This document shows positions 1 through 9,301 of a DNA stretch of 64,000 nucleotides, in pieces (position 1 is the stretch's first letter; every line of letters starts with the position of its first letter). The position numbers and the translations under genes were made by a program. Source of the stretch: Qipengyuania aestuarii (GTDB lineage: Bacteria > Pseudomonadota > Alphaproteobacteria > Sphingomonadales > Sphingomonadaceae); NCBI RefSeq assembly GCF_019711535.1, contig NZ_JAIGNP010000003.1:558001-622000 (forward strand), written 5' to 3'. The notes under the pieces are model-generated. The model was not told where the DNA came from. It ran no database searches and worked only from the letters and a program-made list of their open reading frames with translations.

Positions 1-1485
1 CTGGAATACGCTATCGCGGCCGATCTCATGGGCGAATTCATTGCAGACGAGGGCATTGTAGGCCTCGTTTTCGGTGGCTGCCACGAGGTTCTGATAAGGC
101 GCGAGTTCGAGATTATGTTCGGTCGCTTCGTTCAGGATTTCACCGTGATAAGTGGGAATTCCCTTCTGCCGGGCCAGGGCAAGGCGCTGCCAGCTGGGGT
201 CCACAACCATGACGGGGGCCTTCATGTCGCGCATCTGCTCTGCCAGCGCGACAGTCCAGGGAGTGCTGCCGACGATCAGGATACCGGGCCTGGTCGTTCC
301 TTTCACCTTCAGCAGCTTTGCGACCAGATCGACGGTGAAGCCGTGCGCCACAATGGTCACAACGACGACCGCGAAGCTCAGTCCGATGAGAAGATTGCCG
401 TCGCTGAAACCCAGATCGGAAAGCCGGAGCGCAAACAGGCCGGAAATCGCCACAAGCACGATGCCGCGCGGCGCGATCCAGGCGAGGAACAGGCGCTCGT
501 TCCAAGGGATGTTGCTGCCGAGGAGGCTGAGGATGATCGTCGCAGGACGCACGACGAACAGCAGTGCCAGCAAGAACCACGCGATCGGCCAGTTGATGTA
601 CCTTATATCCTCGATGCTGAGCGAGGCGGACAGCAGGATGAATATCCCGGAGACGAGCAGGACCGCGATATTCTCCTTGAAGGGATGAATGGAGCGCAGG
701 CTGGTCACGTTCATATTGGCTAGGGCCACACCCATCACAGTGACGGCGACCAGACCTGCCTCATGCTCGATCAGGTTGGATATGACGAACACGCCGATCA
801 CGGCCGTCAGCAACACGGGTACCTTGAGGTATTCGGGTACGGCCCCGCGCGGGAAGGACCAGGCGATGGCGAGCGCGGCGACATAGCCGATCAGGCCGGC
901 GATGATCGCGGCAATGATGAGCGGCGGTACGACTTCGAACAGCGTCGCGCCGGGCTGTTCGGCAACCTTGCGGAAATATTCATAGGCGATGACCGCACAA
1001 AGCGCGCCGGTAGGGTCGTTGACGATGGCTTCCCACTTGAGGATCGATGCCGGCCGCGACTTGATCGAGCTTTGCCGCAGCAGCGGGATGACCACTGTCG
1101 GGCCAGTCACCACGAGAATACCGCCAAACAGGATCGCCACTTCGGGAGCGAGGCCCGCGATATGAATGCCGGCGAGAGCACCGAACAGCCATCCAAGCGC
1201 CACCCCCACGGTAGCAAGACGGCCGACGGCACTGCCGGTGTGTCTCAGCTCGCGAAAGTCGAGGCTGAGGCCGCCTTCGAAAAGGATGAGAGCAACACCG
1301 ATAGCCACCATCGGTTCGAGGAGACCGCCAAAGGCGTGCTCGGGATCGAAGACGCCGAGAACCGGGCCTGCGAGAAAGCCGGCAATCAGCATGAGGACGA
1401 TGGCAGGGAGCCCGGTTCGCCACGCCAACCATTGCGCGCCAATGCCGAGTATGCCCACCAAGGCGATTACTAATGTCTGTTCCAT
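1..1485 (-). CDS. Cation:proton antiporter (CPA family) with C-terminal NAD-binding domain, 3' end cut by window edge
   Basis: Inner-membrane monovalent cation/H+ antiporter; only the first 495 codons are in the window. The ATG at 1485 gives MEQTLVIALVGILGIGAQW, followed by a run of hydrophobic helices of the sodium/hydrogen exchanger type, with ILFEGGLSLDF near residue 65 and VVTGPTVVIPLLRQS near residue 125. From about residue 395 the protein becomes soluble and starts GILIVGSTPWTVALAEQ, a glycine-rich Rossmann start like TrkA-N/RCK domains, still open at position 1. Such domains usually gate transport by nucleotide binding; that is family knowledge, not visible here. It lies 89 bp downstream of apt on the same strand. 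The transported ion cannot be read from sequence. Confidence 0.85.
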   Translation of the reverse strand, partial: MEQTLVIALVGILGIGAQWLAWRTGLPAIVLMLIAGFLAGPVLGVFDPEHAFGGLLEPMVAIGVALILFEGGLSLDFRELRHTGSAVGRLATVGVALGWLFGALAGIHIAGLAPEVAILFGGILVVTGPTVVIPLLRQSSIKSRPASILKWEAIVNDPTGALCAVIAYEYFRKVAEQPGATLFEVVPPLIIAAIIAGLIGYVAALAIAWSFPRGAVPEYLKVPVLLTAVIGVFVISNLIEHEAGLVAVTVMGVALANMNVTSLRSIHPFKENIAVLLVSGIFILLSASLSIEDIRYINWPIAWFLLALLFVVRPATIILSLLGSNIPWNERLFLAWIAPRGIVLVAISGLFALRLSDLGFSDGNLLIGLSFAVVVVTIVAHGFTVDLVAKLLKVKGTTRPGILIVGSTPWTVALAEQMRDMKAPVMVVDPSWQRLALARQKGIPTYHGEILNEATEHNLELAPYQNLVAATENEAYNALVCNEFAHEIGRDSVFQ

Positions 1486-1574
1486 GCCCCTCGTCGCGTT
1501 TCGCCCGCGTGGCGGGCCGCTCGGGCTAACAATGCCCTAGGCGGGCACTTTATCCAAGGTCTCGTTGAAAAAGC

Positions 1575-2111
1575 TCAGTCGCCGTCGAATTGCATGAGTG
1601 CAGCGACCGATATGCCGGCCTCGTGCAACCGTTTCGCACCGCCCAGATCGGGCAGGTCGATGACGAAAAAGGCGTCGGCAACATCGGCCCCTGCCTGGCG
1701 GAGCAGTTCTACCGTCGCGCAGGCGGTGCCCCCGGTGGCGAGGAGATCGTCGACAATGGCCACTTTCTGGTCACGCGAAACACTGGCCGGATCCATCTCG
1801 AGCCGATCGGCCCCGTATTCCAGCGCATAGTCGACACCAATGGTATCGCAGGGCAGTTTTCCGGGCTTTCGGATCGGCAGGAAAGGAAGGCCCAGCCTGG
1901 CGGCAACCGACGCACCGAAGATGAAGCCGCGCGCTTCCATCCCCGCTATCGCCTCAGCACCCGAATGCCGAACCTTCTCGGCCAGCCAGTCCACCGTGGC
2001 GGCGAAGCCTGCTCCGTGCCCGATAAGGGTCGTGATATCGCGGAACTGAATTCCCGCAACAGGGAAGTCCGGAATGGTCCGTACGAGCGATTTCAGTTGA
2101 TCGGGGGTGAT
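1575..2111 (-). CDS. apt: Adenine phosphoribosyltransferase, probable AUC start codon
   Basis: Cytosolic purine salvage enzyme converting adenine and PRPP to AMP and pyrophosphate. The frame shows the expected APT features: TIPDFPVAGIQFRDITTL near the N-terminus, GMEARGFIFGASVA in the middle and the PRPP-binding loop VAIVDDLLATGGTA. The conserved family N-terminus (TPDQLKSLVRTIPDFP) is encoded upstream of any ATG, GTG or TTG; the first standard in-frame start is a GTG at 1994, which would delete about 40 conserved residues. The codon just before TPDQLK is ATC at 2111-2109, and GGAG (2121-2118) sits 6 bases ahead of it, so I place the start there (178 aa, normal family length). The reading frame has no standard start codon further upstream as far as petC. 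Function is confident; the start is inferred. Confidence 0.9.
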   Translation of the reverse strand: MTPDQLKSLVRTIPDFPVAGIQFRDITTLIGHGAGFAATVDWLAEKVRHSGAEAIAGMEARGFIFGASVAARLGLPFLPIRKPGKLPCDTIGVDYALEYGADRLEMDPASVSRDQKVAIVDDLLATGGTACATVELLRQAGADVADAFFVIDLPDLGGAKRLHEAGISVAALMQFDGD

Positions 2112-2130
2112 CGAAAATCTCCGAGTGACG

Positions 2131-2165
2131 AAAACGCCCCTCGCATCGTTTCGATGGAGGGGCGC
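2131..2165 (-). terminator. Rho-independent terminator after petABC
   Basis: Read on the minus strand, a GC-rich stem CGCCCCTC...GAGGGGCG, extended by CATCG/CGATG with a one-base bulge and an AAA loop, is followed by TTTT at 2134-2131. It lies between petC and apt, ending about 20 bases before the apt start, so apt must depend on readthrough or on a promoter inside petC. Confidence 0.75.
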
Positions 2166-2190
2166 CTTGTAAACCTGAAATGCGGTTCTG

Positions 2191-3039
2191 TTATTTCTTG
2201 CGCTTCACTGCCGACCAGATCTGCCGCTTGGACATATAGGCCAGCACCGTGGCGAAGAGCAGGAAGATGAGCACTGGCCAACCGGTCTGCTTGCGCTTCA
2301 CCAGTGTAGGCTCAGCCGTCCAGGTGAGGAACGCGGCAACGTCGGTCGACATCTGTTCGACGGTCGCTTCGGTGCCATCGTCATAGGTGACCTGACCTGC
2401 GCTTGTCAGCGGCGGTGCCATCGCAAGATTGAGGTTCGGGAAGTAAGGATTGTGGTGGAGACCCGGCGCCGGAGCCGCTTCGGGATGCTCTTCCAGAAGT
2501 TCGGCTGAGGGCTCCTGATAGCCCATGAGCAACGAAGCAACATAGTTCGTACCATCGCCGCGCGCCTTGGTGATCAGCGAAAGGTCAGGCGGAATGGCGT
2601 TGTTGTTCGCCGCAGCAGCTGCAACCGCATTGGGATAGGGTGACGGGAAGTAATCCGTCGGCAATCCGGCCCGCGTGGTCGCTTCGCCTGTGTTCGGGTC
2701 GATGCCGGGCACCTGCTTCGAAGCTGCGAAAGCCTTCACCTGGCCTTCGGAATAGCCCAGCTGTTGAAGATCGCGGAACGCCACAAATTTGAGGCTGTGA
2801 CATGCCGAGCAGACTTCGTTGTAGACCTTCAGGCCGCGCTGAAGCTGGGCCTGGTCCCATTTACCGAACGGGCCGTTGAAGGAATAGTCGATGTCACGCG
2901 GATGCTCGTAAGGCAGGTGGCCCGGAGCCTCTTCCGTGGCGGCGTTATAGGCACCGACGAGGAAGCCCCACAGGACGGCCACGGCAAAACCGAGGCCGAC
3001 GAGGATGGCAACAAGGCGGACGCTGAGAAGCTTGGTCAT
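2191..3039 (-). CDS. petC: Cytochrome c1 of the bc1 complex
   Basis: Membrane-anchored c-type cytochrome that passes electrons from the Rieske protein to soluble cytochrome c in complex III. The 282-aa product has a hydrophobic N-terminal export segment (residues about 5-30), a single heme c attachment motif C77-S-A-C80-H81, a methionine in NLNLAMAPPL that is the likely sixth heme ligand, and a C-terminal transmembrane anchor (GWPVLIFLLFATVLAYM) followed by a basic tail. Length fits alphaproteobacterial c1. It is the last gene of petA-petB-petC, 18 bp after petB, and is closed by the terminator at 2131-2165. Confidence 0.97.
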   Translation of the reverse strand: MTKLLSVRLVAILVGLGFAVAVLWGFLVGAYNAATEEAPGHLPYEHPRDIDYSFNGPFGKWDQAQLQRGLKVYNEVCSACHSLKFVAFRDLQQLGYSEGQVKAFAASKQVPGIDPNTGEATTRAGLPTDYFPSPYPNAVAAAAANNNAIPPDLSLITKARGDGTNYVASLLMGYQEPSAELLEEHPEAAPAPGLHHNPYFPNLNLAMAPPLTSAGQVTYDDGTEATVEQMSTDVAAFLTWTAEPTLVKRKQTGWPVLIFLLFATVLAYMSKRQIWSAVKRKK

Positions 3040-3057
3040 GGATCTCTCGTTACTCGC

Positions 3058-4353
3058 TTAGACGGCCGGCGACGTTTGTTCGCCTTTGACCATCTTCTTG
3101 TCCGAGCCGAGGACGGCTTCGGTGATCGAATAGGGCAGCGGTTCGGGTTTCTCGACGCTCGAGATGATCGGGAGGATCACCAGGAAGTGGAGGAAGTAAT
3201 AGGCCGTCGCGAGCTGGCTGAGCATCACGTAGGGTTCTTCCGCCGGAGCGCCGCCGCAGATGAACAGGACGATCATCGTCGGGATCAGGCCGAACCAGAA
3301 GAACTTGCGGAACAGCGGACGGTAATGACCGCTGCGCACCGGCGATTTGTCGAGCCAGGGCAGGAAGAACCACAGCAGGATCGACGAGAACATCGCGAGG
3401 ACACCCATCAGCTTCGCCGGAATGAAGAAGAAGTCCACGGTGAAGGCACGCAGGATCGCGTAGAACGGCCAGAAGTACCATTCGGGCACGATGTGAGCCG
3501 GAGTCGAGAGCGGGTTCGCCTCGATGTAGTTATCCGGATGGCCGAGCGCATTGGGCAGGAAGAAGACCAGTGCGAAATAGGCGAGCAGCGCGATGCCGAG
3601 GCCGAAGCCGTCCTTCGCCGTGTAATACGGGTGGAAGGGAACGGTGTCGCTTTCGCTCTTCACTTCGACGCCCGTCGGGTTCGAGGAACCCGGAATGTGA
3701 AGTGCCCAGATGTGGAGGATCACCACGCCGGCAATCACGAAGGGCAGCAGGAAGTGCAGCGAGAAGAAGCGGTTCAGGGCGGCGTTGTCGGGCGCGAAGC
3801 CGCCGAGCAGCCAAACCTGGATCGGTTCACCCACCAGCGGGATGGCGCCGAACAGGCCGGTGATCACCTTGGCACCCCAGAAGCTCATCTGGCCCCAGGG
3901 AAGCACGTAGCCCATGAATGCGGTTGCCATCATCAACAGGAAGATGACGACGCCGAGCAGCCAAATCATCTCGCGCGGGGCCTTGTAGCTCGAGTAGAAC
4001 AGGCCGCGGAATATGTGCAGGTAGACGACGATGAAAAAGAAGCTCGCGCCATTGGCATGGGCGTAGCGCATCATCCAGCCCCAATTGACGTCGCGCATGA
4101 TGTGCTCGGTCGTGGCGAAGGCCACCTGCGCGTTCGCCGCGTAATGCATGGCAAGCACGACGCCGGTGACGATCTGTACCATCAGGAAGAAGCCGGCGAG
4201 GACGCCGAAATTCCAGAAATACGAAAGATTGCGCGGAACCGGATAACCCGCGCCGACCGCATTGTAGACGAGACGCGGAAGCGGCAGTTTCTCGTCGAGG
4301 AACTTGGTCAACCCGTTGGTGGGTTCATACTGGCGTGCCCAGGGAAAGCTCAT
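3058..4353 (-). CDS. petB: Cytochrome b of the bc1 complex
   Basis: Core redox subunit of ubiquinol:cytochrome c oxidoreductase; oxidises ubiquinol at the Qo site and carries two b hemes across the inner membrane. The 431-aa product contains the hydrophobic helices of the family and the signature stretches [31 protein letters not shown], and [14 protein letters not shown] (the PEWY Qo-site motif). Starts [11 protein letters not shown] at an ATG, 23 bp after petA. Compared with mitochondrial-type cytochrome b it has the usual longer C-terminal tail of alphaproteobacteria. No internal disruption seen. Confidence 0.97.
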   Translation of the reverse strand: MSFPWARQYEPTNGLTKFLDEKLPLPRLVYNAVGAGYPVPRNLSYFWNFGVLAGFFLMVQIVTGVVLAMHYAANAQVAFATTEHIMRDVNWGWMMRYAHANGASFFFIVVYLHIFRGLFYSSYKAPREMIWLLGVVIFLLMMATAFMGYVLPWGQMSFWGAKVITGLFGAIPLVGEPIQVWLLGGFAPDNAALNRFFSLHFLLPFVIAGVVILHIWALHIPGSSNPTGVEVKSESDTVPFHPYYTAKDGFGLGIALLAYFALVFFLPNALGHPDNYIEANPLSTPAHIVPEWYFWPFYAILRAFTVDFFFIPAKLMGVLAMFSSILLWFFLPWLDKSPVRSGHYRPLFRKFFWFGLIPTMIVLFICGGAPAEEPYVMLSQLATAYYFLHFLVILPIISSVEKPEPLPYSITEAVLGSDKKMVKGEQTSPAV

Positions 4354-4376
4354 GTCTTAGTCTCTCGTCTTCTAGC

Positions 4377-4949
4377 TCAGCCGACCTGGATGACCGTATC
4401 CGAGGTGAATTCATATTCCGGCACTTCGAGATTGGACGGCGCCGGACCTTTGCGGATGCGTCCGGCGGTGTCGTAGTGCGACCCGTGGCACGGACAGAAA
4501 TAACCGCCGAACTCGCCCTTAACTTCGCCTTCGGCAGCACCCAGAGGCACGCAGCCGAGATGGGTGCAGACACCCATGGTCACGAGCATGTCGGTGTGAC
4601 CTTCCTTCGTGCGCTCTTCAAGCGTCTGCGGATCGCGGAGCGAGGATGCAGGAACAGCATTGGCGGCCTGGATTTCTGCCGGTGTCAGGCGACGCACGAA
4701 CAGCGGCTGCTTGCGGAACACGGCCTTGATGGCCTGCCCCGGTTCGATGGCGGATACATCGACTTCGGTCGAGCTGGCGGCAAGAACATCCTTCGACGGA
4801 GCCATTTGCGACACCAGCGGATAGACCACTGCCAAGCCACCGATACCGGCAGCACTGATTGCAGCGATATCGAGGAAGTCGCGACGACGGATGCCGTCTT
4901 CGCTTGTCGTCACCGTCTCGGGAGTAGCGGTTGCAGTCGTGTCTGCCAT
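4377..4949 (-). CDS. petA: Rieske iron-sulfur subunit of the bc1 complex
   Basis: Carries the [2Fe-2S] cluster that transfers electrons from ubiquinol to cytochrome c1. The 190-aa product starts with a Tat-like segment (RRRDFLDIAAISAAG, residues 21-35) and one hydrophobic anchor. The cluster motifs are both intact: C128-T-H130-L-G-C133 and C152-P-C154-H155-G-S157; C128, H130, C152 and H155 are the expected ligands and C133/C154 the expected disulfide. First gene of petABC. A small hairpin (CCGCACC-GGTT-GGTGCGG, 4979-4996) lies about 30 bp ahead of the start codon in the leader. Confidence 0.97.
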   Translation of the reverse strand: MADTTATATPETVTTSEDGIRRRDFLDIAAISAAGIGGLAVVYPLVSQMAPSKDVLAASSTEVDVSAIEPGQAIKAVFRKQPLFVRRLTPAEIQAANAVPASSLRDPQTLEERTKEGHTDMLVTMGVCTHLGCVPLGAAEGEVKGEFGGYFCPCHGSHYDTAGRIRKGPAPSNLEVPEYEFTSDTVIQVG

Positions 4950-5107
4950 CAGCGCCTTGCCTTGCCTGCCTTAACTTGCCGCACCGGTTGGTGCGGGAGA
5001 AATGTTGCGATCCAAATGTCCGGATGAGGCCGATTGCGAGCGCCGAAAAAACGTGCGCGAATGCCCCCGGTTTATCCGGTTTGGTCGCGCCTCTAGCCGC
5101 TATGCGG

Positions 5108-5137
5108 CCCCTTGCCAACCGCCATTTTGGCAAGGGG
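5108..5137 (-). other. Strong hairpin downstream of pgeF
   Basis: A perfect 11-bp inverted repeat, CCCCTTGCCAA / TTGGCAAGGGG with an 8-base loop, lies 33 bp past the pgeF stop. A smaller GCCGC-TAT-GCGGC hairpin follows at 5096-5108. There is no run of T after it on the minus strand, so it may be a transcript 3'-end stabiliser or an imperfect terminator between pgeF and petA rather than a classical intrinsic terminator. Confidence 0.55.
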
Positions 5138-5169
5138 CGCGTGTCCGGCGAAGCGTTGGCTTGTTGGCG

Positions 5170-5829
5170 CTAGGGCAGAGCGACGGCGCTGATCTGCCGC
5201 CCCTGAGTAGGCTGACCGCGATGGGTAGCCCGCCGATAGGAATGGAATTGCGCCTCGTTGGCATAGGTGTCCAGCGCGAGATCGGCGATTCGACCGGTGC
5301 CGGCGGCGGCCAGCCGATGGGCGACATAGGCGGGAAGGTCGAATTGATAATGGCCCGGACTGCCGGGAGCGAAAAACCGGTCGTCACCGGCGTCAAACTG
5401 GCGGCGCATGTCCTCAGCGACCTCATAGCTGGCCTGGGCGATCGCCGGGCCGATGGCTGCGCTGATGCGTACGCGGTCGGCGCCAAGATCCTCCATGGCG
5501 GAAAGAGTGGCCTCGAGCACGCCCGCCCGCGCGCCCTTCCAACCGGCATGCGCGGCACCGATCACCCCGGCCTCTACGTCTGCGAAAAGAACCGGGGCGC
5601 AATCGGCAGTCACGATTCCCAGCAATAACCCTGGCCGGTCGGTCACCAGCGCGTCGCCCTCCCTGACATCGCCCCCCGCCTCGCGCATGACGCAGACGTC
5701 GGCCGAATGGATCTGCTTGAGTTTGACGAGCGGTGCGCCGGCGAGGACATCTGCGCTTTCCAGCCCCTCGCGCATCGAGAACCCGTGAGGTACACCTGCC
5801 AGCACCTCGCTAGTGAGAACCTTAGCCAA
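5170..5829 (-). CDS. pgeF: Peptidoglycan editing factor / YfiH-type multicopper-like protein
   Basis: Member of the YfiH/PgeF family (formerly laccase domain or polyphenol oxidase). Family members have purine nucleoside phosphorylase-like activity in some species and in E. coli prevent misincorporation of serine in peptidoglycan stems. The three metal-binding motifs are present: QIHSAD (H41), VTADCAPVLF (C77) and GAAHAGWKGA (H94). At 219 aa it is near the short end of the family. The start is a TTG at 5829 (MAKVLTSEVLAGVPHGF), overlapping the last 8 bp of pepN; homologues begin at about this point, so I keep it despite the rare codon. Likely cotranscribed with pepN. Confidence 0.88.
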   Translation of the reverse strand: MAKVLTSEVLAGVPHGFSMREGLESADVLAGAPLVKLKQIHSADVCVMREAGGDVREGDALVTDRPGLLLGIVTADCAPVLFADVEAGVIGAAHAGWKGARAGVLEATLSAMEDLGADRVRISAAIGPAIAQASYEVAEDMRRQFDAGDDRFFAPGSPGHYQFDLPAYVAHRLAAAGTGRIADLALDTYANEAQFHSYRRATHRGQPTQGRQISAVALP

Positions 5830-8473
5830 GGGAACGGGTGACCTGTTCGAATGTGTCGCGCGAAAGCTTCGGCGCCGCCGCGATCCGCTCCAATTGCTCG
5901 CGCATCAGGGCCGACCTGCCCGGCTCCATCTTCCGCCAGCGTCCAAGCGCCGGCACAAATCGTGCAGCAGTCTGAGCGTTGATCGGATCGAGTCCGAGAA
6001 TGAGATCGGCTATCATCCGATAACCTTCTCCGCTCTCGGCATGGAAACCGTGCGGATTGGCAGCGAAGGCCATATATAGCGACCGCACGCGGTTGGGGTT
6101 CTTGAGAGTGAAATCCTCATGCTCGGCCAGCGCCTTCACATGCTCGATCACCTGAGGATGCATGGACATCGCCTGCAACGAGAACCATTTGTCGATCACC
6201 AGCGGATTGCCGCGATAGCGATTGTAGAAGTCCAGCAAGGCGCCGGTCCGTTCGACGCCGTCGACACCCGTCAGTACCATCAACGCGCCCTGCCGGTCGG
6301 TCATATTGTCCGCGTTTTCATACTGTTTAGCCGCAAGCGCGGAGGCTCCTTGCGGATCGCTTGCGACCAGATAGGAGAGGACGAGGGTCTTGAGCTTGCG
6401 CGCGCCCTTGGCTTCGGCGCTACGCGAATAAGGGAGCTTTTCGGCACGCTGGTAGAGCTGGCGCAGACCATGCGCCAATTTGCGGCCGATCACCGCCTTG
6501 AGCTCCTCCCGGCGCTCGAAAATACGCGCCGGGTCGGCTTCGTCGATCTGCTCCATGATATAGGTCTGGCTGGGCATCGACATCAGTTCGCCGCGCATCA
6601 GGTCTTCGATGGCTTCGTCATCGATCACGCTTCCGATGGCGCGCACGATGTCCGCCTGCTTTGCCTCGCGGCTTTCTTCGTCGAGGTCTCCTTTGCTGGC
6701 TGAGACCAGATAGGCGACCATCAGATCCTGCATCGCTTCATAACGCGCGAAGGGATCATCGTCCGTGGCAGCCAGAAAGACCAGCTCATCACTGGGGATA
6801 TCGCGCTGGATCGAAACCGGTGCGGAGAAGCCGCGGTTGATGGAAAGAACGGGCTTCGTGGCAAATCCCGGGAAGCGGAAGGTGTCGCTTGCCTTGTCCA
6901 GCACGATCAGCTGCTCACCCGCGTGCGTGCCCTCGTCACGGTCGAAGAGCGCGATTTTCAACGGGATCGGCATGGGCTTCTTGCCCGATTGTCCGGGGGT
7001 ATCCGGGACATTCTGCGAGAGTTCGAGGATCGCCTCGTCGCCGTGATGAGTGAGGTTTACCGACACTTTCGGTGTGCCTGCCTGCGAATACCACAGGCGG
7101 AATTGCGTAAGGTCCAGGCCAGCACCATCCTCGATCGACCTGACGAAATCCTCGCAGGTCGCCGCTTCGCCGTCGTGGCGGTCGAAATAGGTGTCGGTGC
7201 CCTGCCGGAAGGCCTCATCGCCGGCCAGTGTCTTCATCATGCGGATGACTTCGGCGCCCTTGTTGTAGACGGTCGCCGTGTAGAAATTGCTGATCTCGCG
7301 GTAGCTGTCGGGACGAATCGGGTGCGCCAGCGGGCCGCTGTCTTCGGGAAACTGGGCGCCGCGCAAGACGCGGACGTCTTCGATGCGTTTGACCGGTGCG
7401 CTGCCCATGTCCTGGCTGAACAACTGGTCGCGCAGCACGGTGAAACCTTCCTTGAGGCTCAGCTGGAACCAGTCGCGGCAAGTGATGCGATTGCCCGACC
7501 AGTTATGGAAGTATTCGTGGCCGATCACGCCTTCGATGCCGTCGTAATCGCCATCGGTGGCGGTTTCGGGGTCGGCAAGGACGTATTTGGTGTTGAAGAC
7601 GTTGAGGCCCTTGTTCTCCATCGCGCCCATGTTGAAATCGCTCACGGCGACGATGTTGAAAAGGTCGAGATCGTATTCGCGACCGAAGGTTTCCTCGTCC
7701 CACTTCATGCTGCGCTTGAGGCTTTCCATCGCATGTTCGGTGCGTTCAAGATCACCGTCGCGGACCCACACGTTGAGCTCTACCACGCGTCCCGACATGG
7801 TCGTGAAGTGATCGGTGCGGGCCACGAGATCGCCCGCGACGAGCGCGAAGAGATAAGAGGGCTTGGGCCAGGGATCGTGCCATTCGGCGGTCAGAAGCTC
7901 GCCATCATCATCCATACGGACGCGGTTGCCGTTGGAGAGGAGGACGGGGAAATCCTTCTTCGGGGCGCGCATGGTGACGGTGTAGGTCGAGAGGACATCG
8001 GGCCGGTCGGGGAAGAAGGTGATGCGGCGGAAGCCCTCCGCCTCGCACTGGGTGCACAGCATGCCGCCCGAGGCGTAGAGGCCCATCAGCTGCGAGTTGG
8101 CGCTCGGGTCGAGCTCGGTCACGATTTCCAGCGTATGGCTGTCACCTTCGAGCGTCACCACGAGGTCATCGCCATCCATCATGTGACCGGCGCAGTCGCC
8201 GCCGTCGCATTTCAGCGAGACCAGCTCCAGCCCGTCGCCGTTGAGGCGGATCGTGGGCGAGGCATCGGCCGCAGGATTGCGCTCGACCTCCAGCGTCGCC
8301 GTAACGCGCGTCTTCTCCAGCCCCAACGCAAAGTCGAGCCTGGTGGTCGGCACCAGCCACGCGAAGGGAGTGTAGTCCTCGCGCCGGATTTCCGGCGGGG
8401 CCTTGGGCTCGACCGCCGCATCGGCCATTTCGATATTGCCGTCGGGCGTGGAGGGGGTGCGCGCGATATCCAT
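5822..8473 (-). CDS. pepN: Aminopeptidase N (M1 zinc metallopeptidase)
   Basis: Cytosolic zinc aminopeptidase removing N-terminal residues from peptides. The 883-aa product (E. coli-type PepN length) has the exopeptidase motif GAMEN at residues 283-287, the zinc site HEYFH at 319-323 and the third ligand in KEGF (E342). Frame extends far upstream with no function; I chose the ATG at 8473 because AGGA lies 5 bases before it and the product then starts shortly before the conserved PFAWLVPTTRLDF region. An ATG at 8488 is the alternative. Divergent from the SDR-like gene at 8516; downstream it overlaps pgeF by 8 bp. Confidence 0.95.
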   Translation of the reverse strand: MDIARTPSTPDGNIEMADAAVEPKAPPEIRREDYTPFAWLVPTTRLDFALGLEKTRVTATLEVERNPAADASPTIRLNGDGLELVSLKCDGGDCAGHMMDGDDLVVTLEGDSHTLEIVTELDPSANSQLMGLYASGGMLCTQCEAEGFRRITFFPDRPDVLSTYTVTMRAPKKDFPVLLSNGNRVRMDDDGELLTAEWHDPWPKPSYLFALVAGDLVARTDHFTTMSGRVVELNVWVRDGDLERTEHAMESLKRSMKWDEETFGREYDLDLFNIVAVSDFNMGAMENKGLNVFNTKYVLADPETATDGDYDGIEGVIGHEYFHNWSGNRITCRDWFQLSLKEGFTVLRDQLFSQDMGSAPVKRIEDVRVLRGAQFPEDSGPLAHPIRPDSYREISNFYTATVYNKGAEVIRMMKTLAGDEAFRQGTDTYFDRHDGEAATCEDFVRSIEDGAGLDLTQFRLWYSQAGTPKVSVNLTHHGDEAILELSQNVPDTPGQSGKKPMPIPLKIALFDRDEGTHAGEQLIVLDKASDTFRFPGFATKPVLSINRGFSAPVSIQRDIPSDELVFLAATDDDPFARYEAMQDLMVAYLVSASKGDLDEESREAKQADIVRAIGSVIDDEAIEDLMRGELMSMPSQTYIMEQIDEADPARIFERREELKAVIGRKLAHGLRQLYQRAEKLPYSRSAEAKGARKLKTLVLSYLVASDPQGASALAAKQYENADNMTDRQGALMVLTGVDGVERTGALLDFYNRYRGNPLVIDKWFSLQAMSMHPQVIEHVKALAEHEDFTLKNPNRVRSLYMAFAANPHGFHAESGEGYRMIADLILGLDPINAQTAARFVPALGRWRKMEPGRSALMREQLERIAAAPKLSRDTFEQVTRSLG

Positions 8474-8515
8474 GGTGGTCCTGTTCATTTGAGGTCTTTG
8501 GGCTATTACGCCCGG

Positions 8516-9301
8516 ATGCCTCGTTTGTTCATCTTCGGCCTCGGCTACACGGCAAAGCATCTCGCACACAAGATAAGCGGCAATGGCTGGCAGATCGACG
8601 CCACCGGCAGCGACGGAGCGGTCGATTTCGGCGATCGCGAGGCCGTGCAAGCCCATCTCGCCCGGGCCGATGCCGTGCTGAGCTCGGTCCCGCCAGCCGA
8701 TGGCAGCGATCCGGTGCTCGACCGCTATGAAAGCGCGCTCGCGGGCAAATGGCTCGCCTATCTGTCCTCTACCGGTGTCTACGGCGATGCGGACGGAGCC
8801 TGGGTGGACGAACACGCTCCCACGGGTACGGGCCGCCGGACAGCGCGCGCGCAGTGCGATGCACGCTGGATGGACCTCGGCGCGCGGGTCTTCCGCCTGC
8901 CCGGCATTTATGGCCCCGGAAGAAGCGCACTCGACAAGGTCCGCGAGGGCAGCGCACACCGGATCGACATGCCCGGACAGGTCTTCAGCCGCATACATGT
9001 GGAGGATATCGTGTCGGGCATCGAGGCCGCGCTGCGGCACGACGCTCCGCCCGGCGCCTACAATCTCGCCGACGATCTACCCGCCAGCCACAATGCCGTG
9101 ACCGAGGAAGCCTGCCGCCTGCTGGGCGCCGTGCCGCCCCCGCTCCAGACGATGGATGAGGCGGGCCTTTCACCCATGGCGCGCGGTTTCTATGCGGAAA
9201 ACCGAAGGGTGGCGAACGGCAAGGCGAAACGCGTGCTCGGCTGGGAGCCGCGCTTTCCCACCTACCGCGAAGGGTTGGCCGCCATCATGGCTCGGGCGTA
9301 G
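8516..9301 (+). CDS. SDR-superfamily NAD-dependent epimerase-like protein (YeeZ type)
   Basis: A 261-aa Rossmann-fold protein beginning MPRLFIFGLGYTAKHLA, with the nucleotide-binding glycines in FGLGYTA and the SDR-like segments YLSSTGVYGD and VFRLPGIYGPGRS. A clear YxxxK active-site pair is missing: the lysine position is occupied by an arginine-rich stretch (RRTARAQCDARW), so it belongs to the atypical extended SDRs and may bind NAD(P) without classical epimerase chemistry. The substrate is unknown. Start is the ATG just 42 bp from the divergent pepN start; its 3' end overlaps the convergent EamA gene by 17 bp. Confidence 0.8.
   Translation: MPRLFIFGLGYTAKHLAHKISGNGWQIDATGSDGAVDFGDREAVQAHLARADAVLSSVPPADGSDPVLDRYESALAGKWLAYLSSTGVYGDADGAWVDEHAPTGTGRRTARAQCDARWMDLGARVFRLPGIYGPGRSALDKVREGSAHRIDMPGQVFSRIHVEDIVSGIEAALRHDAPPGAYNLADDLPASHNAVTEEACRLLGAVPPPLQTMDEAGLSPMARGFYAENRRVANGKAKRVLGWEPRFPTYREGLAAIMARA

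Noticed and set aside
2764..4476. A 570-codon plus-strand frame opposite petC and petB
   Set aside because: The opposite strand encodes cytochromes with intact heme and quinone motifs; the plus-strand product is His/Arg/Glu-rich without domain features.
6923..8515. Long in-frame extension upstream of the SDR-like gene at 8516
   Set aside because: It runs antisense through pepN; the Rossmann fold begins exactly at the ATG 8516.
8474..9040. In-frame N-terminal extension of pepN to 9040
   Set aside because: It would overlap the divergent SDR-like gene completely and has no M1-family similarity; a good ribosome site marks 8473.
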